The position numbers and the translations under genes are program-made. A stretch of 64,000 nt of DNA from Przewalskia tangutica (taxonomy: Eukaryota > Streptophyta > Magnoliopsida > Solanales > Solanaceae), in assembly GCA_029844215.1 (NCBI GenBank), contig CM056726.1, positions 37,441,001 to 37,505,000 of the forward strand, given 5' to 3'. Under the pieces are notes generated by a model. The model did no database searches. It saw nothing but the letters and a program-made list of their open reading frames with translations, and was not told the origin of the DNA. Below are positions 51,105 to 63,473 of this stretch, in pieces (within the stretch, counting starts at the first letter, position 1; every line of letters begins with the position of its first letter).

Positions 51105-51496
51105 CACTTTTTTGCGCCTATTTCCCTTCAAAGGCACTGGTTTTTTATTTTTGCCCCTCACATTGTTGGTCTTTAATTTTTGTCATTCACTTAAAAAAGT
51201 GGTTAAAAATACACCGAGGTTTTGGGTTCGAACTCTCGCTCAATAAAAAATTAAAAAAGAATTCGGAAAGCAGAGTCTGAGTTTCGCAAGGCACAGTTTA
51301 TCTTATACCTAAAGATAAATTATGCTTTGTCGAAATTCAAACTCTGTCATGCGAATTTTTTTTAATTTTTTATTGAGCTGGGGTTCGAACCCAGAATCTA
51401 AAGATTTTTAGGCGAAGAGCAAAAATTAAAAAAATCAATTTGAGGGACAAAAATTAAATACCATCCCAGAAGAGGCACATTTGTGCGAATTTCCCC
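51105..51496. mobile_element. foldback MITE (Mutator-like)
   Basis: The two halves are inverted: GGGTTCGAACTCTCGCTCAA with AATAAAAAATT (about 51227-51258) matches TTTTTTATTGAGCTGGGGTT with CGAACCC (about 51365-51392) on the opposite strand. The right end is GGGGAAATTCGCACAAATGT on the minus strand, typical of Mutator-like MITEs. Flanks CAAATAAAA (51096-51104) and CAAATAAAT (51497-51505) may be a 9-bp duplication with one mismatch. Confidence 0.7.
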
Positions 51497-51505
51497 CAAA
51501 TAAAT

Positions 51506-51800
51506 TATCTATGGCAATTGGCATGAACCTTGTAATAAATTTCTAATTTCCTATTTATTTGGACTTTCTACTTTCAGGTAAGTTAATTCATAAACTGATT
51601 GTAGTCTCAATCAACAGTTAAGAGTATTGCGTAATGAAATAATTTGTTTAGTACAATATGGCCTTAAATCGACGAGAGAATTTGTTTTCTAAAGAAAATT
51701 ATTTTACTTCTCATATATCTATATTACGTGTATCGCTTGTTTTAACCAATATATAAATATTTTTGTCGATACTCATATCTATTATTGAAGGGAGCTTTGA
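51506..51800. other. AT-rich spacer upstream of the BRCT gene
   Basis: No gene, repeat or motif that I can support. Confidence 0.4.
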
Positions 51801-51868
51801 AGTAACTAGTAAAGTTACTGTCATGTGATCATGTGTTCAGCCATGTGATCATGTGTTCAGTAACTAGT
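51801..51868 (+). repeat. filler-like junction with nested direct repeats
   Basis: AGTAACTAGT occurs at 51801-51810 and 51859-51868. Between them CATGTGATCATGTGTTCAG is repeated in tandem (51822-51840, 51842-51860). The LTR of Copia element H begins, truncated, directly after. This is the pattern of filler DNA from end-joining repair. Confidence 0.7.
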
Positions 51869-51880
51869 CCAAAGGCATCA

Positions 51881-51887
51881 ATTTATA
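51881..51887 (-). promoter_or_regulatory. TATA box of the truncated 3' LTR of H
   Basis: TATAAAT on the minus strand, identical in context (CTACCTATAAATTGATGCC) to the 5' LTR copy at 57873-57879. The expected start, about 30 bp downstream, falls near 51850, just past the point where the LTR is truncated. It points towards the BRCT gene. Confidence 0.6.
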
Positions 51888-52064
51888 GGTAGATGAATTT
51901 GTCTTCTCAATTAACCAAATGAATGGCCATCAATGTCAAGTAATGATCATTGATATTGAGGTTAATTCAGCCTAGTAATGACTGAAATCAATAGCCAAAT
52001 AATGGAGATTAATTGCTCCAACGTCATCTCAAGAATCAGCCTTAATTCGCCTCCAACGTTATTG

Positions 52065-52205
52065 AAAAACGTCGAAGCACCGCGGTCCCTCGGGAGGGCA
52101 CCGCGGTGCCTAAATTCCAGTAAGTCACTGGAACCTGAAACCGAGTTTGCACCACGGTGCCTCCAAGCACCGCGGTCCTGTCCTTGTGGCACCGCGGTGC
52201 CTCTT
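52065..52205 (+). repeat. GC-rich palindrome cluster in the 3' LTR of H (also 58060-58175)
   Basis: The 14-bp perfect palindrome GGCACCGCGGTGCC occurs at 52097-52110 and 52188-52201, with three degenerate copies between and beside them. The 5' LTR of H has about four copies, more degenerate. They lie in U3 some 200-300 bp upstream of the TATA box on the element's strand, so they could be enhancer boxes. Confidence 0.75.
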
Positions 52206-53193
52206 ATTTCTGTGGCGATTTCTGATTCATTTCATCTCTTAAACATTTCTTCTTTTCATTTACCAATGTGAAACCATTTGTCATTTGTCCAATAACCGTC
52301 TATTCTCTTACATCTCAAACAATTCGTATACGTACCAATATCTCTTCTATTTAAGGAAATTACGATCTTTGATACTTTATGTGCACGTGTGTGGAAATCA
52401 TGTTTCCGACGTGCGGGATTGTTCGAGTCATAAATAATAGGATTAATTTATTTCACATTTTAGTAAATTTCCAACAATCCCCTCTTGGAAGATATTTTGG
52501 CGCACGCACATGGTGTCTTTCGAGCAATCACTCGATGGATCGATGTCGCATCTGGAGAGGTAGCCGGAGCTTTGAACCTTCTATAGTAGAATACCATTGG
52601 ACATATTTACTGCGCGGTGAACGTGATGTCTTGAACCGTCATTGTTTAGTATATGCCAAGACAATGGTACCAACACAACACATTTCCTACTCAATCTTTC
52701 TAATGTTCTGTCCGTCGTGGGTCGTGTACACCCTTGAATTCTTAAGTGCGTTCATTTGAGGCGGCCTGTCCTCACACTTAAATAGATGGTTTCCTACAAG
52801 GTATCCTGCAATACCCACTACACAAGTGTTATGAACCATTAAAATTTCTCCAACCTAACCGCAATTATAGAGGATCATTATAGGTTTAGATATTTATCCT
52901 TTACCCCTCTTACAGGTAGCACTTTTTGTCTATCGCGGGAATGGTCTTGGATTATGTTTCTTAAGAAAGAAATATTATCTGAAGTGTTCTTGCTTCCACC
53001 GAAGCGCTCACGGAACATTTACAGTTTAGTTTTCCCATTGAACCTTATTCATGGGATCTCCAGTCTGTAAGGTTGGGTGTCCACTATATCGATTCTTATT
53101 GTTTGGGTTTTAAGCCTATTACTCTAGACAGGCAGAACAAATGATCTTTGGGTATTCCCTTCATCAAGGGATCAACAATATTTTCCTTAGATC

Positions 53194-56100
53194 TTATGTA
53201 ATCAATGGAAATAATACCCGAGCGATTAACTGCCTAACAGACTCATGTCTCCGTCGAATATGACGAGACTTACCGTTGTATATAGAACTTCGTGCCCTTT
53301 CTAGAGCCGACTGACTATCGCAGTGGATCATTACAGAAGACGCGGGTTTATCCCAACATGGGACATCCTCTAGAAAGCCATGAAGCCACTCTGCTTCTTT
53401 TTCCGCTTTATCTAAAGCGATAAATTCCGACTCCATCGTGGATCGGGAAATAAGAGTTTGCCTAGAGGATTTCCAAGACACAGCCCCACCACCGATTGTA
53501 AAAATATATCCGCTAGGGGACTTGATATCGTCGTTATCATATATCTAGTTTGCATCGTTGTACCCCTCTAGTACCGCTGAATAACTCGAATAGGGCAGCC
53601 CGAAATTTAGCGTTAAATTTAGGAACCGTAGTACCCTATTCAACGCTTTCCAGTGATCTTCACTTGGATTACGGGTGAACCTAGCCAATTTATTGACTGT
53701 ATGAGTGATATAAGGTCGAGTGCAGTTTGTGATATACATCAGACTACCAATCACTTGCGCATATCGTTCCTGACGTACGGGCTTACCAAGATGTTTGTCA
53801 ATTTTTTGACTTATATCCAATGGTGTCGATACCGGTGAACTGTCGAACATCCCAAATTTATTTAGTACATCCTCGATGTAGTGAGATTGAGACAAGACCA
53901 GTCCATTAGATGTCTTAGAGATCTTGATCTCTAAGATGACATCTACAATGCCCATATCTTTCATGACAAAACACTGTTTTAACATGTTCTTAGTATCTAG
54001 GATTATCTCAGGACTGCTTCCAGTGATCAACAAGTCATCTACATAAAGGCATATCATGACGAAGGATTCGAGATTACCTTTCATGTAGACACATTTGTCA
54101 CCTCCATTAGTGACGAACTCTTTTGATAGTAGAGTACTATCAAATTTCTCGTGCCATTGTTTAGGGGCCTGTTTCATCCCATACAATGATTTGACAAGCC
54201 GACACACTTTTGTCTCTTGTCCTGGAACCACATACCCCTCGGGTTGATCCATATATATTTCTTCTTCCGAATCACCATTTAAGAAGGCAGTCTTGACATC
54301 AATTTGATGTATTTCAAGATCCCGCAAGGCGGCAATAATTATGAACATACATATGGATGTCATTCTAGACACCGAAGCGTAGGTGTCGAAGTAATCAAGG
54401 CCCTCCTTTTGGTGATAGCCCTTGACTACTAACCTATCTTTGTATTTGTCGATAGATCCATCTGCCTTTAACTTCCGTTTAAGGATCCACTTACAACCCA
54501 ACGATTTGTGTTCCGGGGGAAGTTCAGCCAACTCTCAGGTGTGGTTATGCAGAATGAATTCTATCTCACTTTCTAAAGCTTCCTTCCAGAGCGGTGCTTC
54601 TGGAGTTGACAATGCTTCGGCGATTGTCTGTGGTTCATCCTGAACCAAATAAGCTTCAAAGTCTGGACCGAAGGACTTGTCCTTCCAGGCCCTTTTGCTT
54701 CTCCTTGGTTCTATCTCTGAATCTTCCAAGTCCTGAGAATCTGGAATACTGAAATCCGGATAATCAGCCACTTCAGAATTCACTAGATCCGAACCGTTTT
54801 GATCTAGGTAGTCATCGACTCCTTGATCCTCAGAGTTTTGATACTAACTTCATTTGCGAGTGGTTATGTTGTTTTCCTTGTATCGAAACGTGTCTTCAAA
54901 GAACCATGCGTTCTTTGATTCCATGATCGTACCTTCATAAATGTTCGGTACATCCTACTTATGCACTATGAAGCGATAAGCACTATCGTTATTGGCATAT
55001 CCGATGAATATGCAATCCACAGTCTTAGATCTAATCTTGACCTGCTTTGGCATATGTACTTTTACTTTGGCCAGACAACCCCATACCTTCAAATACTTAT
55101 AGGTAGGTTTCTTTCCTTTCCATAACTCGTATGAAGTCTTGTCTTTACCCTTGTGTGGAACTCTATTAAGAATCCTCTTTGCGGTAAGGACAACTTCTCC
55201 CCACAAGGTTTGAGGGAGGCCCGAATTGATGAGTAAAACATTCATCATTTCCTTTAGTGTTCGGTTCTTGCGTTCAACAACACCGTTTGATTGAGGTGAG
55301 TAAGGAGCCGTTGTTTGATGAACTATAACCGATTGGGTACAAAATTCCTCGAAAGGCTCTACATATTCTCTCCCCCTATCGCTACGTATTGTTTTAATCC
55401 GTCCGCCTAGTTGATTCTCAACTTCTGTTTTGTAGCATTTGAATGCTTCAAAGGTTTCATCTTTACCTTTTAGTAAGTAAAGGTAATAAAATCTTGTGCC
55501 ATCATTTATGAAAGTCACAAAGTACTTGTTCCCCCCTCTAGTTTGAGAGAACTTCAAATCACATATATCAGTGTGTATAAGTTCTAGAGGAGCGGTTTCC
55601 CTTTCGACGGATCTAAAGGGACTCTTGGAAAGTTTTGCCTCTACGCACACCTCACACTTACGTTGAGGGTTTATGTCGATAGACGACAATAATTCCAGTT
55701 TTACCAATCTTTGGATAGATTGATAGTTAACATGTCCTAATCTATGATGCCATAAATTAGATGACTCAATCAAGTAAGTAAAAGGTGTAATTTTATTGAT
55801 AGTTGAAACTGAAGGCATTACAGGTGCAACATTGAACTTAAAGAGGCCTTCACAGACGAAGCCCCTTCCTACAAAGGTTTCATTCTTAGTGACTACAAAC
55901 TTGTTAGCCTCTAATAATAGCCTAAAACCAGCATTTACTAACAAAGGTCCAGAAATTAAATTTCTTCGAATTTCTGGGACATGCATCACTTCCTTTAGAG
56001 TCAGCTCCTTCCCGGACGTCATCTTTAGGATCACCTTTCCTACCCCCAGTACCTCTGAAGAAGAATTGTTACCCATGAATAACTTCTTGTCTGAGACTGA

Positions 56101-57513
56101 TGTATAAGTAGATAAGGCTTCTTTATTGGGACATATGTGACAGGTAGCACCCGTATCTAGCCACCATTGCACTGGATTCTCAACGAGGTTAGCTTCAAGA
56201 ACCACCGCTGAGAACTCATGAATCATATCGTCTACGAGCGTGTCTTCGATGATATTAGTCTTGGCCTTGCCTTTGGCCTTTTCTTTATTCTCATGTTTGA
56301 GCCTACGACAGTCTTTGGCCATGTGACCAACTATACCACAATGATTACAATTTCCCTTGAACTTTTCAATTGTTTGGGGCTTGCCTTCCTTCTGGAACTT
56401 CCGCTTCTTGCTTGAGTTCCCTTTGACTTCCGTCAGATTCGCCTTAGCCTCAGCGGGTTGTTTCCCTTTTGGCATGGCTTTCTTATTGTCATCCTGAATC
56501 TGGAGTTTAACAATAAGTTCATCTAAGGTCATCTCCTTCGTTTTGTGTTTTAGATAGTTCATAAACTCAGTTCACGAGGGAGGCAGCTTCTCGATCAACG
56601 CCCCAATCATGAATTGTTCGTTGGGCTTCAATCTTTCTAAATCCATGTGATGTAGAATCATTTGAAATTTCTGAACTTGAGATGACACACTTTTGTTATC
56701 CACTATTTGAAATTTTTGAAATTTCCCAATGATGAACTTCTTGCTACCTGCATCTTGGGTGTTGTATTTCTTTTGAAGTTTTTCCCATAACTGCTTGGCA
56801 GTTTCAACGGTGCAGTACACCGTGTAAAGAGGATCGGACAAACAGTTTAGAATATAGTTCCTACACATGAAATCACTATGTTTCCATGCTTCGCGAACCA
56901 TCCTCATGTCGTCAGCGACATGGTTACCTTGGCCTCCTCCCGCCAAATCATTTAACTGAGGATCTACATCTTCCCCAACTAGTGGAGGCTTTTCGGTTAG
57001 GAAACGTGACATCCTCATACCCGTCAGAAAAAATGACATCTTTTGCTGCCATCTCTTAAAGTGAGCATCCATGAACTTTTCAGGACGTTCATGGTGAAAA
57101 CCAGCGGGTGTCGGGGCAGTGGCGCCCCCTTAAGCAGTTGCAAAGGCATTGGGAATGCCTCTAACATGAGCATAGATGTTGTTGACACCTTGGGCAGGAA
57201 CATAAGCACTATAAGTTCCCAGAGCAGCAGTGGAGGTATTGGTTGGACCAAAATCAGTGTTGACACTCGTTGTGCCAAAAACAGTGGTGGCACTTGAAGT
57301 ACCAAACGCAGTGGTAGCACTAGAAGTGTCAAAAACAGTGGTTTGAAAGACATTAGAAATGCCATGATCAGTGGTGACAATAGTAGTGCCAAGAACAATG
57401 AAGTTCAAGGCAGCGTTAGTGCCTTGAGTAGTGGGATTGAAGACAATGAGATTGTCTTGAGCATCGGTGGAATTTTCAGTGTTGTATTGGTTGAAATGAT
57501 CATGTTCAGTCAT
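53194..57513 (-). pseudogene. gag-pol polyprotein of Copia H, with nonsense codons
   Basis: One frame runs from MTEHDHFNQYN at 57513 to about 53200, broken by stops near 57130, 56572, 54955, 54841-54849, 54532 and 53542. Domains in order: a Gag core (57072-56575), a CCHC zinc knuckle (CNHCGIVGHMAKDC, about 56340), protease (WWLDTGATCHICP, about 56150), integrase zinc finger (HHRLGH then CEVCVEAK) and catalytic Asp/Asp/Glu (IHTDICD, IRSDRGREY, VVERKNRTL; 55590-55260), reverse transcriptase (CKWILKRKLKADGS about 54500; YVDDLLITGSS about 54040) and RNase H (STMESEFIALDKAEKEAEW; HCDSQSAL about 53320). A frameshift follows near 53200 before the usual PLMKG end. The protein resembles TNT1-94-type polyproteins. 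It cannot be made full length, so H is non-autonomous now. Confidence 0.9.
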
Positions 57514-58453
57514 GTTGTTGTTGAAATAACGAATATTATCTTAAGCTTGTTGTAACAAAGTGTGAAAATAAAGGAAATGAGAATATAACAACAACAACAA
57601 ATTATAAATCTGGAAATGATCAAATAAGAGGGCTTGCTGAGTCGACCAAATTCTTGATCTATCCTTAAGATAATATTGCCCCGTATATCCTTTCAACGGT
57701 TGTAATGACAACTTATCTCCCAAGATAAAACAGCAACCAAACAAATGAGCAAAGAGAACTCAAGTGTTTGCTTAGGAAGAAAGATCTTTAAGTGTATTGT
57801 GATTGCAAGAGAGGAAGACAACTTTTGAGAATTGCTTAGTGAATGTGTTTTGCAATTGTGCCAAAGGCATCAATTTATAGGTAGATGAATTTGTCTTCTC
57901 AATTAACCAAATGAATGACCATCAATGTAAAGTAATGACCATTGATATTGAGGTTAATTCAGCCTAATAATGGATGAAATCAATAGCCAAATAATGGAGA
58001 TTAATTGCTCCAAAGTCATCTCAAGAATCAGCCTTAATTCGCCTCCAACGTTACTGAAAAACGTCGAAGCACCGCGGTGTCTAAATTCTAGTAAGTCACT
58101 AGAACCTGAAACCGAATTTGCACCGCGGTGCCTCCAAGCACCGCGGTCCTGTCCTTGTGGAACCGCGATGCCTCTTATTTCCGTGGCAATTTTTGATTCA
58201 TTTCATCTCTTACACATTTCTTCCTTTCATTTACCAATGTGAAACCATTTGTCATTTGGCCAATAACCGTCTATTCTCTTACGTCTCAAACAATTCATAT
58301 ACGTACCAATATCTCTTTCATTTAAGAAAATTACGATCTTTGATACTTTATGTGCACGTGTGTGGAAACCATTTTTCCGACGTGCGGGGCCCCAATTGTT
58401 CGAGTCATAATTAATAGGATTAATTTATTTCACATTTTAGTAAATTTCCAACA

Positions 58454-61400
58454 ATTCTACTTCCAAAACCCTGTTCTACTTGTACAATAATTCAACAATT
58501 ATGGTAAGTGTACAATGCTAATTAATTACAAACTAAAGTTGCCAAAATATGCTCCATAAGCAGTGTATATCATGGCTAAATATGGTCGAAATCCATGTGA
58601 TATACACTGTTGTATTAGCCGTGTATATCACGGTATATTCTGTCATACCCCCGTAGTCATAGCAGATAGTTTCATACGCTGAGACTGTCCGTAAAATCTT
58701 CAAAAAGGGCCGAGGGAAGACCTTTGGTGAAGATGTCTGCAATTTGATACATGTAGGGGACATGACTGATGCGTATTTGTCCACGAGCTATATTTTCACG
58801 AACAAAGTGGATATCCATCTCTATATGTGTTAGTGCGCTGGTGTTGAACTGGATATACCAAAAAGGTAGACGATACTAATATTATCACAATAAATTAAGG
58901 TAGTTTTCTGAATAGGACAATGAAGCTCTAAAAGAAGATTACGTAACCAACAGGATTCAGAGACCACGTTGGCTACCCCTCGATACACGTCTTCTATACT
59001 AGATCGTGATAATGTAGACTGATGCTTCGTAGACCATGAGACAAAGTTATTACCAAGAAACATACAATAGCCAGACGTGGAGCATCTGGTGTCAGGACAG
59101 TCATCCCAATCGACATCTGTATACGAGACAAATGTAGACATTGATGAAGGATACAAGTGTAAGCCATAGTCAAGTGTCCCCTGGATGTACCGAATAATAT
59201 GTTTAAGCACATTCATGCTCAATCCTGGGATCATGTATAAACAAACACACCTGTTGGACGACATATGTAATATCTGGTCTCGTGAAAGTAAGATACTGAA
59301 GAGCCCCTGCAAGATTGTGATAGCGTGTCGGATCCTCGTAAGGTGAGCCAACTGCATCACCTAGCTTGGGTTTAGTATCAACTGGATTGGAAGTAGACTT
59401 TCAAGAGGACATACCAGCTCGGTCAATGATCTCAGCTGCATACTTTTACTGGGATAAGAATAACGCACATGTATGACGAGTGACAACAATCCCCAAAAAG
59501 TAACTCAAGGGTCCCAAGTCTTTCATAGCAAACTTAGAACTGAGCATTGTCATGATAGACCGACGCAATGCATCACAAGATGCAATCAAGATAATATCAT
59601 CCACATACAATAGTATATAAGCCAGGAAAGTATCACGACGATATATGAATAACAAATTATCAGACATGCTGTGAGAAAACTCAATAGTCGAAACATAGTC
59701 TGCAAATCTCTTATACCAAGCCCGTGGGGCTTAATCCCGTACAAGGACTTCTTCAATAAATAGACATGATGAGGGTATTTGGGATCTCTAAACCCCAAGG
59801 GTTGATGCATATAAACTGTCTCCTTAAGATCATCATTTAACAAAGCATTTTTCACATCTAACTAATGAATGAGTCATGCTTTCGAAAGAGTCAAACTGAG
59901 CATAGTGTGAATGGTAGTCAGCTTGACCACCGAACTAAATGTCTCACCACAATTCACACCAACCTGATGAGTCTTACCATCACCTACAAGACGAGTCTTA
60001 TGCCTCACAAAAGAACCGTCGAAATTTTCCTTATGAGTAAAAATACACATAGATCGAATAATATTAACACCAGAAGGATGGGGGACCAACTACCGTGTCT
60101 TATTATCAATAAGAGTATTATATTCATCGATCATAACAATTTTTCAATTCGGGTCATTTAAAGCAGACACGGGATTACGGGGTAGATGAGATTTAGAGAT
60201 GTTATAATTACGATTAAAATGCCATTTTAGTTTAAAAATACCCCTTTGACTACGAGTGACCGACCCTTGACTCGAGGAGGAAATGGGTGGAATTGGGCGA
60301 TGTGAATCGACGGCCAAGAAGCGCCGGGCCCGCCGCCCAAAATCTAGAGCAGTGGCGGGATTGGGTAGGCCTGCTGGCCCAAAAACTAGAGCAGTGACGG
60401 GATTGGGTAGGCCTGATGGCCCAATAACCGAGGTAAGATCGAGGACTGGTAATCGGAGATCGCCCGATTCGGTAGATGGATCGACCGCGTGTTAGGCCCA
60501 CTGGAATGAGACAGGGGAATAGTAGGGCCATCGGGTAGTGGGCCCCGCTGGTGGATTGTGGGTACGGGAAAAATCTGACAAATGGTGAATAATATACGGG
60601 AGACATCGTCATCTAAAAAATTATACAAACTAGGCTCGACACTATGAACTTTTGCAAATGGAAATTGGATTTCATCGAAAATAACATGACGACTAATGAT
60701 GATTTTATTAGATGATAAATCAAAACACTTGTAACCACGATGATAAGATGGGAAACCCAAAAACACATAAGGGGTAAACGGGACTTGAAGTTTGTTAATT
60801 GTAGTGGACGGAAATAGGGGATAACATAAGCATCCAGAGACCATAAGATGGGAATACGAAGGAGTCTTATTATATAAGATTTGAAGAGGAGAGGAATATA
60901 TCAAATCTGTGGTAGGAAGTATGTTAAGAGGATAAGTAGTCATTTGTAGAGCATGATTCCAAAAAGACGGGGGTACGAAAGTGTGGACTAATAACGTTCA
61001 GACAATGTTATTAATGGTACCAATTTTACGTTCAACTTTTCCATTTTATGAGGAAGTATGAGCACAAGAGAAACGACAAAATATGTCATTTGAGTCACAA
61101 AAATCCCGAAACAACCCGTTATCAAATTCTTTGTCATTATCACATTGAATATTTTTTATTTCTAGATCAAATTGGGTACGAATAGATGCTCTAAATTTTA
61201 AGAAAGTTGAAAAACTTGGGATTTCTTCGCACAGAAAAGTCCATAAAATTAGAATAATCATCCAAAAATAGAACATAATAACGATGACCTATAGAACTTA
61301 AAATGGGAGATGTCCATAAATTACTATGAATTATATTAAATGACATTAAAGTGCGAGAAGTAGATGCTACAAAAGATAATCTAACAAGTTTTTCTAAAGG

Positions 61401-63473
61401 ACAAGATTGACAAATTAGAGTACTACGCGTACCCTTACATGAAATAAAATTATTTTTATCTAAAGAAGACAAAATTGACGACCCCGGATGACCTAGACGT
61501 GCATACTACAAGGAAGGATTAAGAGCAGCAAAAGTAGATGGCAAGGCTGGACTCGAAGGACATGATGTTGGCGTGATAGGATAAAGATCTCCCCTACTAT
61601 CTATTCCCATCTTGAAATCCTTCACAGAAAATCCAAAAGGATCAAAATCAACAGAAACCCAGTTATCAGTGGGGAATTTACGGACAAACACCAAATTTTT
61701 AATTAAGTTGGGGGCATGAAGGACATATTTTAAGACAAGATGTGGATGGGGAGGAGACAAAGTATTATGACCTTAACCACTAATTGAAATTGAGTTGTCA
61801 TTACCAACAATTATGCCACAGGTATTGCTCCAATTTGAATAAGACGAGAGAGTACCTTAATCAGACGTCATGTGAGTAGTAGCTCCAGTGTCCATGTACC
61901 AATTTGTGTCTGGCGGATTTAACTCAAGTGTGTGCATTGCGGCTTCAAAGTCGGTTTGAATAGGGCCCGCTGCATTGTTGGCCTGCGTAGGCCGAGGCCT
62001 AAGCACCCCAGCTTGTTGCACCGGCCCATCGCTATATCAAAAGCCACTGGGCTGTTGCGAACTGTTGGGCCTGGAGGGTTGGCCGACCCACTGCCTGGGA
62101 TAAGAGGGTCCAAAAAATATGGGATGTTGGGCCACTTCCCATTGGCCCACCCCCACTTTCAGGGGGCCCATGGTGTGGACCAGTTGGATTGGTGGCCCAC
62201 TGTAGCCTGGGCGGGGCCCACTGCCATGATTCTGGCCACTGCCACCACTGCCGGAACCACCGCGTTTGCCCCAGTGATTTTTGTCGTTATTTTTGCCGCC
62301 CACGTGAGAACGATTTTGGCCCAAATTATCAACAAAACCCAAAGAAGTAGTGGAGGATGTCATCATGACCACATGACTTGCACTAGTAGCCGTCTTTTTA
62401 TCAAGCCAACTTCTTCCAAAGTAAGCATGGACCGAGCTTGATAGAACTTCGGGATATGATTACTTTGACGAAGGAGAGTTCCAATACCACTATGGGCCTC
62501 GAATAGGCCAACGACCATCTAGAGAACAAGACGATCGTCGCTAACAGGTGCACCAACGTTGAAGAGTTGGTCCACCAATTCTTTCAACTTTATGCAATAA
62601 GCTGAAACATTTGGGAAATCTTCCATGTTGATGTGGGAGAATTCCTGCTCAAGTGTAACAACTTCAAAATTTTGATTATCTTGGAATATGTCACGTAGCC
62701 TATCCCAAGCAGCCATCGCCGTAGCATCCATCTTAATAATTGTTTGCAACAGATCGATATAGATAGTGAAGTAAATCCACTGAAGGACGATGACATCAAG
62801 AGTCGTCCATAACTTAGGATCATCCTCGCGTTTAGGCACCTCCGTGTCCTCAGGAGCCGCGGGGATTATGTAATGAATGACTTAATGCGAGCGTGCATGC
62901 ATTTTGAACAGTTCGGCCCACGTCGCGTATTGGACATTTTCTATTTCAAGAATAAGAGGGATGTGATTCTTGATGTTAGAAAAAGTAAGGGCAAGGTGAA
63001 ACTTGTTCGTTAACGTAGACATAACGAAAGAACAATAGGTAATTGAGGGATTTGGAAGAGAGAAACTGGGATCGGAAAGTGCACGAAAATCGAGGGGAGG
63101 AGCTCGGAACCGAAGGAAAAATTTGAGAGAAAATTTTCAACCTAGACTTTTGATACCATGAAAGAAATAATCCCTTGATTATTTTCATTAATGAAAGAAT
63201 ATATATATACAAATTTACAATTTCCATAATAGGAAAATCCTATTCCTATTCTACTACGAAAACCCTGTTCTACTTATGCAATAATTCTACAATTATGGTG
63301 AGTGTACAATGCTAATTAATTACAAACTAAAGTTGCCAAAATATTCTCCATAAACCGTGATATACACAATTGTATAAGCCATGTATATCACGACTAAATA
63401 TGGCTGAAATCCATGTGATATACCATGATATACACTGCTATATTAGCCATGTATATCACGATATATTATGTCA
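58454..63473 (-). mobile_element. Copia LTR retrotransposon G (RE1-like), decayed
   Basis: The 5' LTR is 63159-63473 (315 bp). The primer site next to it reads TGGTATCAAAAG on the minus strand (63147-63158). The 3' LTR survives only as 58454-58645 because element H inserted into it. A purine tract (minus-strand CTACGGGGGTA) adjoins it at 58646-58656. The LTRs are AT-rich and share TGATATACAC-type motifs. The body encodes a Copia polyprotein in many frame-shifted pieces. It is older than H by nesting and by decay. Confidence 0.85.
58660..62850 (-). pseudogene. gag-pol polyprotein of Copia G, multiply frameshifted
   Basis: Order on the minus strand: a Gag core (62839-62519, LWTTLDVIVLQWIY... 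EFPNVSAYCIKLK type), a Gly/Ser-rich linker (62372-62040), protease (WYMDTGATTHMTSD, about 61900), integrase zinc-finger part (ARLGHPGSSIL, then ICQSCPLEK), integrase core (QCDNDKEFDNGLF, about 61150; NGKVERKIGTI, about 61030), reverse transcriptase (LDVKNALLNDDLKETVYMHQ, about 59850; YVDDIILIAS, about 59610) and RNase H (YTDVDWDDCPDTRCSTSGYC, about 59120; a DIFTKGLP end at about 58710). Pieces fall in all three frames with many stops. The best family match is RE1-type Copia polyproteins. No functional protein can be expected. Confidence 0.88.

Larger units (their letters stand above)
51869..58453 (-). mobile_element. Copia LTR retrotransposon H (TNT1-94-like)
   Basis: The 5' LTR is about 57548-58453 (TGTTGG to CAACA on its strand). 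The 3' LTR is 51869-52476 and lacks its R-U5 part. The polypurine tract (minus strand CCAAGAGGGGAT) adjoins the 3' LTR at 52477-52488. The polyprotein order gag, protease, integrase, reverse transcriptase, RNase H is that of Copia. Both LTRs keep a TATAAAT box (57873-57879, 51881-51887). No TGGTATCAGAGC-like primer site is seen. H sits inside the 3' LTR of element G: LTR sequence of G resumes at 58454. Its left flank was deleted, so no target duplication can be checked. Confidence 0.85.

Noticed and set aside
60250..60612. 120-codon frame with repeated GRP/RPT motifs opposite element G
   Set aside because: It is in a shifted frame of the decayed Copia polyprotein, produced by a short direct repeat in its linker.
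61932..62441. 169-codon plus-strand open frame
   Set aside because: It is the antisense shadow of the Gly-rich Gag linker of element G, which has the Copia protease motif in order next to it.
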